Part shown: positions 16,548 through 25,586 of the stretch, one piece after another
Layout: each line of letters starts with the position of its first letter
Position numbering within the stretch: position 1 is the first letter of the stretch
From: Sphaerisporangium rhizosphaerae
GTDB taxonomy: Bacteria > Actinomycetota > Actinomycetes > Streptosporangiales > Streptosporangiaceae
Direction: 5' to 3'
DNA: 64,000 nt
NCBI RefSeq assembly: GCF_042665155.1
Contig: NZ_JBHTCG010000004.1
Span: 310,001-374,000 of the forward strand
Made by a program: the position numbers and the translations under genes
The notes under the pieces: model-generated
Told to the model about the DNA's origin: nothing
The model's database searches: none
Seen by the model: only the letters and a program-made list of their open reading frames with translations

Positions 16548-18977
16548 TCAGCGGAGTCGGCGGGCGAAGGGTGAGGGTGCGGGGGTGCTGGGCGCGAGCC
16601 GTACGCGGGCGTCCACGGCCACCGCGCCGGACGGGGAGACGATCACGGGGTCGAGGTCCAGTTCGGCCACCTCGGGCAGGGCGTCCAGCAACCGGCCGAC
16701 GCGGACGATCTGCTCGGCCAGCGACCTGACGTCGGCCTTCGGCCTGCCGAGGTGGCCGTAGAGCAGAGGCGAGCAGCGCAGGTCGGCGATCAGCTCCGCG
16801 GCGGCGTCCAGGCTGAGCGGCGGCACCCGGAACGCGCGGTCCGCGAGCAGGTCGGCGGTGACGCCCCCCATGCCGACCATGACGAGCGGGCCGAACGCCG
16901 GATAGTTGACGCCGCCCACGATGATCTCGACGCGGGCGCTCTCCGGGCCGTCCACGCTGATCGACTCGGCGACGTTCACCCCGAAGCACCGCAGCAGCCG
17001 TCCGGTGGTGACCGGGTCCAGCCAGCCGCCGCCGGGCCGTGCGGCGAGCTCTGACAGCACGATCTCCCTGGCGCCGCGGGCCTGTCCGCGGGATGCCGGT
17101 TCGGCGCGGTCGTCCGGCGTGCGGAGCCACGCGGCGTACGCCGTGACGCGGGCCAGCGCCCGCACGGCCTCCTCGGGATAGGCGTAGACGGGGATGCGCC
17201 CGTCGATCAGCCCTTCGTGGCCCATCACGCAGGCCACCACGGTCTTGCGGGACGCGCGGGCGGCCTCGCCGATCGCCTTGCGGGTCGCCTCCGGCCCCGA
17301 TCCGAACGGAGGGGTGTAGACGACGAGCACGGCGTCCACCCCCGCCTCGGCGAGCACGCGTTCCACCGCCGCGCCGATCTCCTCCGCGGAGGCGTCGGCG
17401 GTCAGGTCCACCGGGTTGCCGAGCGCCGACCCGGCCCGCACCCACGCGGACGGCGCGGCGGACGGCACGAGCTCCGGGACGACCAGCCCCTCGCGCTCGC
17501 AGGCGTCGGCGGCCATCGCCTGCGGGCCGCCGGAGTTGCCGACGATGGCCACCCGGCGACCGGCCGGAAGCGGCTGGGCCGTCAGCAGCCGGGCGGTGTC
17601 CAGCAGGTCCCGCACGCCGTCCACCCGGATCACTCCGGCCGCGCGGACCAGGGCGTCCACCGCGACGTCGGGCGTGGCGGCGGCCGCGGTGTGCGAGCGC
17701 ACCGCCCTGTCACCCGCCACGGACCGTCCGCTCTTGATCAGCAGCACCGGCTTGCGGCGCCCCACCCGGGCGGCGATCCCGGCGAACCTGCGCGGGTTGC
17801 CGAACGACTCCAGGTAGAGCGCGATGACCCGCGCCGCCTCGTCGTCCTCCCAGTATTCGAGCAGGTCGTTGCCGCTGACATCGGCCTTGTCGCCGACCGA
17901 CACCAGCGAGGAGACCGGCAGGCGCTCCAGCAGGGCCGCTCCGACGGCGCCCGACTGCGACATCACCGCGATGCCGCCCCCGACCAGGGGGGCGGGCAGG
18001 AAGCTCGCGTTCATCCGCGCCGCGGTGTTCACGATCCCGAGGCAGTTCGGGCCGACCAGGCGCATGCCGGCCGACCGGCATATCGCCACCAGCTCCCGCT
18101 CGGCGGGCCGTCCCTCGTTCTCGGCGAACCCGGCCGTCAGCACCACCAGCCCCTTCACCCCGGCGGCGGCGCAGTCGCGGGCCACGCTCAGGACGGCCGG
18201 CGCGGGGACCGCGACCACGGCCAGGTCCACCGGTCCGGGGACCGCACGCAGGTCCGGGTACGCCTCGATCCCGGCCACGCGCGCCGCCTTCGGGTTGACC
18301 GGGTACACCGGGCCGGGGAACCCGCCGTCGAGGAGATTGCGCAGCACCTTGTGCCCGGCGCCCGACGGGTCCCGGCCCGCGCCGACGACGGCGATGGACG
18401 CCGGCGCCATCACGCGGGCCAGCGAGGCGCGCTCGGCCTGGTGGTCGCGGGCCGCGACGCTCTCCAGCAGCCGGTCACCCGGGTCCAGGCGGATGCGCAG
18501 ATGCACCAGGGAGCCGTCGTACTCCAGGTCGACCGGCAGTCCGAGGTCGTGGAGCATCCTCAGCATCGCCCGGTTCTCGGCGAGCACCTCGCCGGTCAGT
18601 TCCGCGACGCCGGCCTCCGCGGCCCGCACGGCCAGGTGTTCCAGCAGCAGGGTGCCGAGCCCCAGTCCTTGGGCGGCGTCGTCGATCAGGATGGCCATCT
18701 CGGCGGCCGTGGGTGCGGCGGCAGGGGTGTGCTCGGCGATGGCGACCAGCCGGCCGTGGAGGACCGCCACCAGCACCAGGCCCTGCCGGCCGGGGCGGGT
18801 GAGCCGGTCGACATAGGCGTGCGCCGTCGCCCGGCCGCCGGTGAAGAAGCGCAGGTAGGCCGAACGCTCCGATGTGCGCTCGACCAGTTCGTGCAGGCCG
18901 GCGCCGTCGCCGGCCGCGAGCGGGCGCAGGTGGGCGATGCCGCCGTCGCGGAGCAGGACGTCGCATTCCTCGGACAT
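16548..18977 (-). CDS. GNAT acetyltransferase fused to NDP-forming acyl-CoA synthetase-like domain (Pat-type)
   Basis: The 809-residue start MSEECDVLLRDGG at ATG 18977 follows GGGAGACC. The N-terminal ~160 residues form a GNAT fold (RFFTGGRATAHAYVDRL..., LIDDAAQGLGLGTLLLEHL for acetyl-CoA binding). The remainder resembles the NDP-forming acyl-CoA synthetase: a CoA-binding Rossmann segment AVVGAGRDPSGAGHKVLRNL (~190), a succinyl-CoA-ligase-like domain with NCLGIVNT, and a C-terminal ATP-grasp. This GNAT-first order is the actinobacterial Pat layout; Pat enzymes acetylate lysines of acyl-CoA synthetases and other metabolic enzymes. Between adhE and cytochrome bd it may tune acetyl-CoA metabolism at low oxygen. 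It shares an upstream region with divergent cydAB that holds two DevR-type boxes. Whether the synthetase part is catalytic is unknown. Confidence 0.85.
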   Translation of the reverse strand: MSEECDVLLRDGGIAHLRPLAAGDGAGLHELVERTSERSAYLRFFTGGRATAHAYVDRLTRPGRQGLVLVAVLHGRLVAIAEHTPAAAPTAAEMAILIDDAAQGLGLGTLLLEHLAVRAAEAGVAELTGEVLAENRAMLRMLHDLGLPVDLEYDGSLVHLRIRLDPGDRLLESVAARDHQAERASLARVMAPASIAVVGAGRDPSGAGHKVLRNLLDGGFPGPVYPVNPKAARVAGIEAYPDLRAVPGPVDLAVVAVPAPAVLSVARDCAAAGVKGLVVLTAGFAENEGRPAERELVAICRSAGMRLVGPNCLGIVNTAARMNASFLPAPLVGGGIAVMSQSGAVGAALLERLPVSSLVSVGDKADVSGNDLLEYWEDDEAARVIALYLESFGNPRRFAGIAARVGRRKPVLLIKSGRSVAGDRAVRSHTAAAATPDVAVDALVRAAGVIRVDGVRDLLDTARLLTAQPLPAGRRVAIVGNSGGPQAMAADACEREGLVVPELVPSAAPSAWVRAGSALGNPVDLTADASAEEIGAAVERVLAEAGVDAVLVVYTPPFGSGPEATRKAIGEAARASRKTVVACVMGHEGLIDGRIPVYAYPEEAVRALARVTAYAAWLRTPDDRAEPASRGQARGAREIVLSELAARPGGGWLDPVTTGRLLRCFGVNVAESISVDGPESARVEIIVGGVNYPAFGPLVMVGMGGVTADLLADRAFRVPPLSLDAAAELIADLRCSPLLYGHLGRPKADVRSLAEQIVRVGRLLDALPEVAELDLDPVIVSPSGAVAVDARVRLAPSTPAPSPFARRLR

Positions 18978-19133
18978 GACGGTCTCCCGTTCCGTGCCGG
19001 ACCGCGATGCGGGCATGCGGGAGGACGGCCGCGCCGCGCCTGCCGCCGTCGTCGGGTCTGCTTCGGTGTGTGGTTCACTGCCACGGTCCCGCCCATGCCG
19101 CAACGGCGGCAGTGCCGGAGGGCCACCGTGAAG

Positions 19134-19147
19134 AGGACTTTGGTCCG
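19134..19147 (+). promoter_or_regulatory. DevR/DosR-type box (acetyltransferase/cyd)
   Basis: AGGACTTTGGTCCG, with the palindromic core GGACTTTGGTCC, 157 bases from the acetyltransferase start. Confidence 0.55.
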
Positions 19148-19256
19148 CCGGGGATCACCGCCGCGCACCGGAGGCTCCACCGTCCTTCCGGCCCGACCAC
19201 CGCGTTTTCCGCCCCGCCCTCACCCCTCGCCGGGGCCGGCGTGCGCGTCCGTCGGT

Positions 19257-19270
19257 GGGACCAAGGTCCC
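19257..19270 (+). promoter_or_regulatory. Perfect DevR/DosR-type box upstream of cydA
   Basis: GGGACCAAGGTCCC is a near-perfect palindrome and the best single match to the motif in the window. It ends 84 bases before the cydA ATG. Confidence 0.65.
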
Positions 19271-19354
19271 GCGACATGTGACCCGACGGCCCTGGGGACG
19301 ACGCCGCCGCATGCCGGACCCTTCCGGGAGTGCCTCGAAACTCCTGGAGCCCTG

Positions 19355-20441
19355 ATGGACGTCCTTGACCTGTCCCGGTGGCAGTTCGGCATCACGACCG
19401 TCTACCACTTCCTGTTCGTCCCCCTGACGATCGGGCTGTCGTTCATCGTGGCCGGGCTGCAGACCACCTGGTACCGCACGAAGAACCTCGCCTACCTGCG
19501 CTTGACCCGGTTCTGGGGGCGTCTGTTCCTCATCAACTTCGCGATGGGCGTCGTCACGGGAATCGTGCAGGAGTTCCAGTTCGGCATGAACTGGAGCGCG
19601 TACTCGAGGTTCGTCGGGGACGTCTTCGGGGCGCCGCTGGCCATGGAAGGGCTGATCGCCTTCTTCATGGAGTCCACGTTCCTCGGGTTGTGGATCTTCG
19701 GCTGGGACCGCCTCCCGCCGCGCCTGCACCTGGCGACGATCTGGCTGGCCGCGGCCGGCACGGCGGTCTCCGCCTCCTTCATCCTGGCGGCGAACTCCTG
19801 GATGCAGCACCCGGTCGGGTACAGGCTCAACCCGGTGAGCGGCCGGGCCGAGCTGACCGACATCTGGGCCGTCCTGACCAACCCCACCACCCTGGTCACC
19901 TTCCCCCACGTGATCTTCGGCGCGTTCGTCACCGCGGGCGCCTTCGTGGCCGGGGTGAGCGCAAGGTCGAGGGCATCAACGACATCCAGGCCCGTTATCA
20001 GCGGCTGTACGGCCCGGGCGACTACCGGCCGGTGGTGGGGCCGGCGTACTGGTCGTTCCGCCTGATGATCGGCTTCGGGCTGCTGGCGGGGCTGCTCGCC
20101 CTGGCCGGGTTGTGGCTGACCCGCCGCGGACGCCTGCCGGCGAGCCGCTGGTTCTACCGGACCGCCGTGCTCGGCATCGGCCTGCCCTTCCTCGCCAACT
20201 CCCTCGGCTGGATCTTCACCGAGATGGGGCGCCAGCCGTGGACCGTCTTCGGCGTCATGCGCACGGCGGCCGCCGTGTCCCCGGGGCGGACGTCCCCGAG
20301 GTCGCGCTCACCCTGGTCGGCTTCACGCTGGTCTACGGGCTGCTCGCCGTCATCGAAGTGCGGCTTCTGTTGAAGTTCGTCCGGCTGGGCGTCGAGACGG
20401 AAGCCGAGCCCAACGACCCCGTACCCGCGCTCTCCTACTGA
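19355..20441 (+). pseudogene. cydA: Cytochrome bd oxidase subunit I, broken by internal deletion and frameshifts
   Basis: The start MDVLDLSRWQFGITTVYHF at ATG 19355 (GGAG upstream) is a normal CydA start with the haem b595 His (18). The match is good to FPHVIFGAFVTAGAFVAGVS (haem b558 His ~188), then jumps at about 19962 in another frame to KVEGINDIQARYQ. The stretch between, holding a membrane helix and the first part of the quinol-binding Q loop (perhaps 80-100 residues in relatives), is gone. The second frame continues through YWSFRLM (Met ligand) and EMGRQPW to about 20290, where one base is lacking in a G run and the frame shifts again. Haem ligands survive, but the quinone site and frame do not. 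cydB downstream is intact. Confidence 0.85.
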
Positions 20442-20452
20442 GGACCCGTCCC

Positions 20453-21424
20453 ATGGAACTCACAACCGTCTGGTTCGTGCTCATCGCCGTCCTGTGGACC
20501 GGATACTTCGTCCTTGAGGGCTTCGACTTCGGCGTCGGCGTGCTGCTGCCGCTCGTGGCCCGCGACGAGGCCGAGCGCCGCGTCGTCGTCGCCTCGATCG
20601 GGCCCGTCTGGGACGGCAACGAGGTCTGGCTCCTGGTCGCGGGCGGCGCGACCTTCGCCGCGTTCCCCGAGTGGTACGCCACCTTGTTCAGCGGCTTCTA
20701 CCTGCCGCTGTTCCTCATCCTTCTGGCGCTGATCGCCAGAGGGGTGGCGCTGGAGTACCGCAACAAGAGCGACGGCACCCGGGGGTGGGACCGCGCCCTG
20801 TTCTGGGGCTCCGTGGTCCCCGCCTTCCTGTGGGGAGTGGCCTTCGCCAACATCGTGCACGGCGTGACCCTGGACGCCGATCACGAGTACACCGGCACGC
20901 TGCTGGACCTGCTCAACCCCTACGCCCTGCTCGGCGGAGCGGCGACGCTGGCGCTGTTCACCCTGCACGGAGCCGTGTTCCTGGCCCTGCGCACCCAAGG
21001 GGAGCTGCGCCAGGCCGCGGGCCGGGTGGCGCGGCAGCTCGGGCTGCTCGCCCTGGTCATCGGCGGCGCGTTCCTCCTGCTCACCCAGCTCGACTCCGGC
21101 AAGCCGGCCACCTGGGTCACCGCCGCCGTCGCGGCCGCCGGCGTCGCCTGCGCCCTGGGCGCCACGATCCGGGGCAGGGACGGCTGGGCGTTCACCGCCA
21201 ACGCCACGGCGATCGCCGCGGTCACCGCGACGCTGTTCGGGAACCTGTGGCCGGACGTCATGCCCGCCCTGGACGCCGCCCACAGCCTCACGGTCGTCAA
21301 CGCCTCCTCCACCCCCTACACGCTGACCGTCATGACCTGGGTCGCCGTGAGCTTCACCCCGATCGTCCTGGCCTACCAGGCGTGGACGTACTGGGTGTTC
21401 CGCAAGCGGCTCACCGGCGGCTGA
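20453..21424 (+). CDS. cydB: Cytochrome bd oxidase subunit II
   Basis: The 323-residue CydB starts 11 bases after the cydA stop (ATG 20453). It has the family start (WFVLIAVLWTGYFVLEGFDFG), the W-D-GNEVWLL motif (VWDGNEVWLLVAGGATFAAF) and about eight membrane helices. The end is normal (VSFTPIVLAYQAWTYWVF). CydB pairs with CydA in the membrane to form the high-affinity quinol oxidase used at low oxygen. It looks complete, but its partner gene in this copy is broken, so it may be an orphan unless another cydA exists. cydC/cydD assembly transporters are not in the window. The stop overlaps the end of the convergent ppdK fragment by 14 bases. Confidence 0.93.
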   Translation: MELTTVWFVLIAVLWTGYFVLEGFDFGVGVLLPLVARDEAERRVVVASIGPVWDGNEVWLLVAGGATFAAFPEWYATLFSGFYLPLFLILLALIARGVALEYRNKSDGTRGWDRALFWGSVVPAFLWGVAFANIVHGVTLDADHEYTGTLLDLLNPYALLGGAATLALFTLHGAVFLALRTQGELRQAAGRVARQLGLLALVIGGAFLLLTQLDSGKPATWVTAAVAAAGVACALGATIRGRDGWAFTANATAIAAVTATLFGNLWPDVMPALDAAHSLTVVNASSTPYTLTVMTWVAVSFTPIVLAYQAWTYWVFRKRLTGG

Positions 21425-22361
21425 GCCCGGCGCGCGAGCCCCGGCCCGGCTGGAAGCAGCGCCGGTCCAGCGCGGCCAGTTCCTGGAGCGGGAGGGTGTC
21501 GCGGATGCCGGCCACGACGTCCTCGCCCTGGGCGTCGCGCAGATAGTCGCCGTAGACGCCGTAGACGCCGCGGGCGCCGGTCGCCGGGTCGCGGGTGAAG
21601 GCCACCCCGGTGCCCGAGTCCGGTCCGCGGTTGCCGTAGACCATGGCCATGATGGTCACGGCGGTGCCGAGGTCGTCGGGGATGTGCTCGGCGCGGCGGT
21701 AGATCCGCGCGCGCTCGGTGTTCCACGACCGGAACACCGCCAGGACGGCGCCCCGCAGCTGCTCGTGCGGGTCCTGGAGGAACGGCCCGCCGGTGTGCGC
21801 GTGGAAGATCTTCTTGTACTCCTCCGCCAGGTCGCGCAGGTCGCGCGCGGTGAGGTCGGGATCGTGGCTCACTCCGGCGGCACGGCGATGAGCCTCCAGC
21901 GCCCGCTCGAACTCCTCGGCGGGCACGCCCGCGACGGTCGAGCCGTACATGGAGATGAGCCGCCGGTAGCAGTCCCAGGCGAAGCGCTCGTTCCCCGACG
22001 CGGCGGCCAGGCCGGCGACGCCGGCGTCGGTCAGGCCGATGTCGAGGATCGTCTCCATCATGCCCGGCATGGAGAACCTGCCCCCCGAGCGGACCGAGAC
22101 CAGCAGCGGATCCGCGGGATCGCCCAGCCGGCGCCCCATCACCGCCTCGACCCGCCTCAGGTGGGCGGCGACGTCGTCCATGAGTCCTTCCGGCACCTCA
22201 CCTCGCGCGAGGTAGGCGCGGCACGCTTCGGTGGTGATGACGAAGCCCGGCGGGACCGGGAGCCCGAGCCGGGTCATCTCGGCGAGGTTCGCGCCCTTGC
22301 CGCCGAGAAGCTCCTTCATCTCCTTGCCGCCGTCCGCGAAGTCGTACACATAGGTGCGCAT
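21411..22361 (-). pseudogene. ppdK: Pyruvate phosphate dikinase, N-terminal fragment
   Basis: The protein start MRTYVYDFADGG at ATG 22361 is a good PPDK N-terminus. The ATP-grasp part follows: GGKGANLAEMTRLGLPVPPG, SVRSGGRFSMPGMMETILD, and SGTGVAFTRDPATG. Homology ends at residue ~303 (LQELAALDRRCF, base 21453); the last 13 residues are unrelated read-through. A whole PPDK is about 870-900 residues. The sequence that should follow (DELTAAMAVLERRYRDLCD) is found on the opposite strand at 25599. It lies 43 bases behind pflA on the same strand, so it was the third gene of a pflB-pflA-ppdK operon. Without the phospho-His and PEP domains it cannot be active. Confidence 0.88.
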
Positions 22362-22404
22362 CGCGTCTCGCCTCCGTTCGGATCCGGGTCGTTGGTGCCG
22401 CCGG

Positions 22405-23205
22405 TCAGACGCTGGTCACGCCGTGCGCGCGGAACTGCGCGTGGACGCGGTCGAGCAGCTCCTGGCCGGGCGGCGGGGTGTCGGCCAGGGGGAACGTCAG
22501 GCCCAGCCGCTGGTACTTCTCCGCCGCCATGCGATGGAAGGGCAGCACGTCGACGTGCTCGACGTTCCCGAGGCCGGCGACGAAACGGGCCAGCCGGTCG
22601 ACGTCCCCCGGGTCGTCGGTGAGACCGGGGACCAGCACGTAACGGATCCACGTGGGCCGGCCGAGGTCGGCCAGGCGGCGGGCGAAACGCAGAGTCGGCT
22701 CCAGGGAGCCGCCGGTCAGGCGCCGGTAGCCCGCCGGGTCCGCGGACTTGATGTCGAGCAGGACCAGGTCGGTGTCGGCGAGCATCGCGTCGGTCGCGCG
22801 GTCGCCCAGCAGGCCGGAGGTGTCGAGCGCGGTGTGCAGGCCGAGGTCGCGGCAGCGGCGCAGCACGTCCGCGGTGAAGCGAGGCTGCAGCAGCGGTTCG
22901 CCGCCGCTGACGGTGACGCCGCCGCCGGCCACGGTGATGAACCGGCGATACCTGCCGACCTCCGCCATGACCTCGTCGATGGTCACCCGGCGGCCGTCGC
23001 GCATCCGCCACGTCTCGGGGTTCTGGCAGTACAGGCAGCGCAGCGGGCAGCCGCACGTGAACACCACGAACCGCGTCCCTGGGCCGTCGACGCCGACCGA
23101 GATGTCCCACGAACTGATGACACCGGTGCCCGGCGCCCCGGGCGGCGAGCAGAGTTCGCCCGCCGCCTCTCCCAGCACCGTCTCCCGGGCGTTCACCACG
23201 ACCAT
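22405..23205 (-). CDS. pflA: Pyruvate formate-lyase activating enzyme (radical SAM)
   Basis: The 266-residue protein carries the radical SAM cluster CxxxCxxC as C53-PLR-C57-LY-C60, followed by a PETW motif and the GG[D/E]P-like SGGEPLLQ. These fit an enzyme that cleaves S-adenosylmethionine and puts the glycyl radical on PFL. Its ATG (23205) overlaps the pflB stop by one base (TGATG), so translation is coupled. The end YQRLGLTFPL...VTSV is normal for PflA. It is cytosolic and oxygen-sensitive. It is transcribed leftward with pflB, probably from the DevR-type promoter at 25550. Intact. Confidence 0.95.
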   Translation of the reverse strand: MVVVNARETVLGEAAGELCSPPGAPGTGVISSWDISVGVDGPGTRFVVFTCGCPLRCLYCQNPETWRMRDGRRVTIDEVMAEVGRYRRFITVAGGGVTVSGGEPLLQPRFTADVLRRCRDLGLHTALDTSGLLGDRATDAMLADTDLVLLDIKSADPAGYRRLTGGSLEPTLRFARRLADLGRPTWIRYVLVPGLTDDPGDVDRLARFVAGLGNVEHVDVLPFHRMAAEKYQRLGLTFPLADTPPPGQELLDRVHAQFRAHGVTSV

Positions 23206-25466
23206 CACAGGGACCCGTGGAAGGTGCGGTCCACGACGTCCTGCTGCTGCTCGCGCGTCAGGCGGACGAAGTTCACCGCGTACCCCGACACGCGGATGGT
23301 GAGCTGCGGGTAGCGGTCCGGGTGCTCCATCGCGTCCAGCAGCACGGCCCTGGTCAGCACGTTGACGTTCATGTGGAAGCCGCCGGCGTCGGCGTAGCCG
23401 TCCAGGACGCCGACCAGGTTCACCACCCGCTCCTCCGGGGTGCGGCCCAGTCCTTCGGGCGTGACCGTGTTGGTGAGCGAGATGCCGTCCCTGGCCTGGT
23501 CGTAGGGCAGCTTCGCCACCGACAGGGCGGCGGCGACCATGCCGTGCCGGTCGCGGCCGTTCATCGGGTTGGCGCCCGGCGCGAACGGCGCGCCCGAGCG
23601 GCGCCCGTCGGGGGTGTTCCCGGTGTGCTTGCCGTACACGACGTTGGAGGTGATCGTCAGCACCGACTGGGTGTGCTCGGCGTCGCGGTAGGCGGGGTGG
23701 CGGCGGACCTTGGCCATGAACGAGCGGACCAGGCCGGTCGCGATGCGGTCCACCCGGTCGTCGTTGTTGCCGAAGGCCGGGTAGTCGCCCTCGACCTCGT
23801 AGTCGACCGCCAGTCCCGTCCGGTCGCGGACCACCCTGACCCGCGCGTACTTGATCGCCGACAGGCTGTCGGCGGCCACCGACAGCCCGGCGATGCCGCA
23901 GGCCAGAGTGCGCGCCACCGGGTAGTCGTGCAGCGCCATCTCGATGCGCTCGTAGGCGTACTTGTCGTGCATGTAGTGGATGACGTTGAGGGCGTTTACG
24001 TACGTGGCGGCCAGCCAGTCCATCATCCGGTCGAACGCGGCGGCGACCTGGTCGTGGTCCAGGTACTCGCCCTCCAGAGGCGGGACGGCCGGGCCGACCT
24101 GCTCGCCGGTCATCTCGTCGCGGCCGCCGTTGATCGCGTACAGCAGGGTCTTGGCCAGGTTGACCCGGGCGCCGAAGAACTGCATCTGCCTGCCGACCGG
24201 CGCGGCCGACACGCAGCAGGCGATGGCGGTGTCGTCGCCGAAGTACGGTCGCATCAGTTCGTCGCTCTCGTACTGGATCGAGCTGGTCTCGATCGAGAGC
24301 CGGGCGCAGAACCGCTTGAACGGCTCGGGCAGCCGCGGCGACCAGAACACCGTCAGGTTGGGTTCGGGAGCGGGGCCGAGGTTGCGCAGGGTCTGCAGGT
24401 AGCGGAAGCTCGTACGGGTCACCAGTGTCCGGCCGTCCTCGCCCATGCCGCCGATCGACTCGGTCACCCAGGTGGGGTCGCCGGAGAAGAGCTCGTCGTA
24501 CTCGGGGGTGCGCAGGAACCGGACGATGCGCAGCTTGATCACGAAGTCGTCGATCAGCTCCTGGGCGCGCTCCTCGGTGATGGCGCCCTCGGCCAGGTCG
24601 CGCTGCAGGTAGACGTCCAGGAAGGTCGCGGTACGGCCCAGCGACATGGCGGCGCCGTTCTGCTCCTTCACCGCGGCCAGGTAGGCCAGGTACAGCCACT
24701 GGACCGCCTCGTGGGCGGTGGCGGCGGGCCGGGAGACGTCGCACCCGTACGAGGCGGCCATCTCCCGCAGCTCCGCCAGGGCGCGCACCTGCTCCGAGAG
24801 CTCCTCGCGGTCGCGGATCACCGCGTCGGTGGAGAAGGCGCCGTCGAGGCCGCGCAGCTCGGCCTTCTTGGCCTCGACCAGCCGGTCGACGCCGTACAGC
24901 GCGACGCGGCGGTAGTCGCCGATGATCCGGCCCCTGCCGTAGGAGTCGGGCAGGCCGGTGATGACCCCCGAACGGCGCGCGGCGCGGATGTCGGGGGTGT
25001 AGGCGTCGAAGACGCCGTCGTTGTGGGTCTTGCGGTACTTGGTGAAGATCTCCCGCACGCGCGGATCGAGGGTGTGGCCGTACGCGGCCAGGCCGTTCTC
25101 CACCATCCGCAGGCCGCCGGCGGGCATGATCGCCCGCTTGAGCGGTGCGTCGGTCTGAAGCCCCACGATCAGCTCGTCGGCCCGGTCGATGTACCCGGGC
25201 CGGTGAGCCGTGATCGAGGAGGGCGTCGAGGCGTCGACGTCGTAGACGCCGCGCCGCCGCTCCTCGGGGAGCATGCCGGCGATCTCGCGCCATACGGCCA
25301 GCGTGCGATCGGTGGCGGAGGCCAGGAACGACTCGTCGCCGTGGTAGGGCGTGTAGTTGTCCTGGATGAAGGCGCGGACGTCGATGGCCGTGCGCCAGGC
25401 CGTTCCTTGGAAACCGCGCCAGGCCTCGAGCCCGGTCGCCTGCCGCCGTCCCGCTGTGACCGTCAT
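23205..25466 (-). CDS. pflB: Formate C-acetyltransferase (pyruvate formate-lyase)
   Basis: The 753-residue protein is full length for PFL. The two active-site cysteines are adjacent (DTAIACCVSA, ~417-418). The glycyl-radical loop near the C-terminus reads RVSGYAVNF (~728). It converts pyruvate and CoA to formate and acetyl-CoA without oxygen, giving the acetyl-CoA that AdhE reduces. The start at ATG 25466 has a GGGAGG ribosome site. pflA follows with a one-base overlap, then a ppdK fragment. A DevR-type box lies 84 bases upstream. The whole pflB-pflA-ppdK' block appears inverted relative to its ancestral orientation, but promoter and genes moved together. PFL is rare in filamentous actinomycetes, and its radical is destroyed by oxygen. 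Confidence 0.97.
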   Translation of the reverse strand: MTVTAGRRQATGLEAWRGFQGTAWRTAIDVRAFIQDNYTPYHGDESFLASATDRTLAVWREIAGMLPEERRRGVYDVDASTPSSITAHRPGYIDRADELIVGLQTDAPLKRAIMPAGGLRMVENGLAAYGHTLDPRVREIFTKYRKTHNDGVFDAYTPDIRAARRSGVITGLPDSYGRGRIIGDYRRVALYGVDRLVEAKKAELRGLDGAFSTDAVIRDREELSEQVRALAELREMAASYGCDVSRPAATAHEAVQWLYLAYLAAVKEQNGAAMSLGRTATFLDVYLQRDLAEGAITEERAQELIDDFVIKLRIVRFLRTPEYDELFSGDPTWVTESIGGMGEDGRTLVTRTSFRYLQTLRNLGPAPEPNLTVFWSPRLPEPFKRFCARLSIETSSIQYESDELMRPYFGDDTAIACCVSAAPVGRQMQFFGARVNLAKTLLYAINGGRDEMTGEQVGPAVPPLEGEYLDHDQVAAAFDRMMDWLAATYVNALNVIHYMHDKYAYERIEMALHDYPVARTLACGIAGLSVAADSLSAIKYARVRVVRDRTGLAVDYEVEGDYPAFGNNDDRVDRIATGLVRSFMAKVRRHPAYRDAEHTQSVLTITSNVVYGKHTGNTPDGRRSGAPFAPGANPMNGRDRHGMVAAALSVAKLPYDQARDGISLTNTVTPEGLGRTPEERVVNLVGVLDGYADAGGFHMNVNVLTRAVLLDAMEHPDRYPQLTIRVSGYAVNFVRLTREQQQDVVDRTFHGSL

Positions 25467-25549
25467 CGCGAACCTCCCGGTGTCAGGGTCTCGCTCCCAC
25501 TTTCGTCCGGTCCCCCCGCCGGCTCATCGAACGGAGGTCCTTGATCGGC

Positions 25550-25563
25550 GGGCCGAAAGTCCT
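25550..25563 (-). promoter_or_regulatory. DevR/DosR-type box upstream of pflB
   Basis: Read on the minus strand: AGGACTTTCGGCCC, 84 bases before the pflB ATG. It lies inside the segment that appears inverted, so the operon kept its control site. Confidence 0.55.
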
Positions 25564-25586
25564 CCCGCCGCGGCTTCCCGCGAGGT

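Larger units (their letters stand above)
18978..19354. promoter_or_regulatory. Divergent promoter region of acetyltransferase gene and cydAB
   Basis: A 377-base non-coding region. It holds two DevR-type boxes (19134-19147, 19257-19270) and a weaker GGACCCTTCCGGG-like stretch near 19316. It probably drives both the leftward acetyltransferase gene and the rightward cyd genes. Confidence 0.55.

Noticed and set aside
19355..20441. Programmed frameshifting in cydA
   Set aside because: One frame change comes with the loss of a conserved protein segment, so a deletion explains it better than recoding; no slippery site with a following pseudoknot was seen.
22405..25293. A 962-codon open frame on the minus strand
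   Set aside because: Its first two thirds lie over pflB in another frame; only the PflA part (from 23205) has homology.
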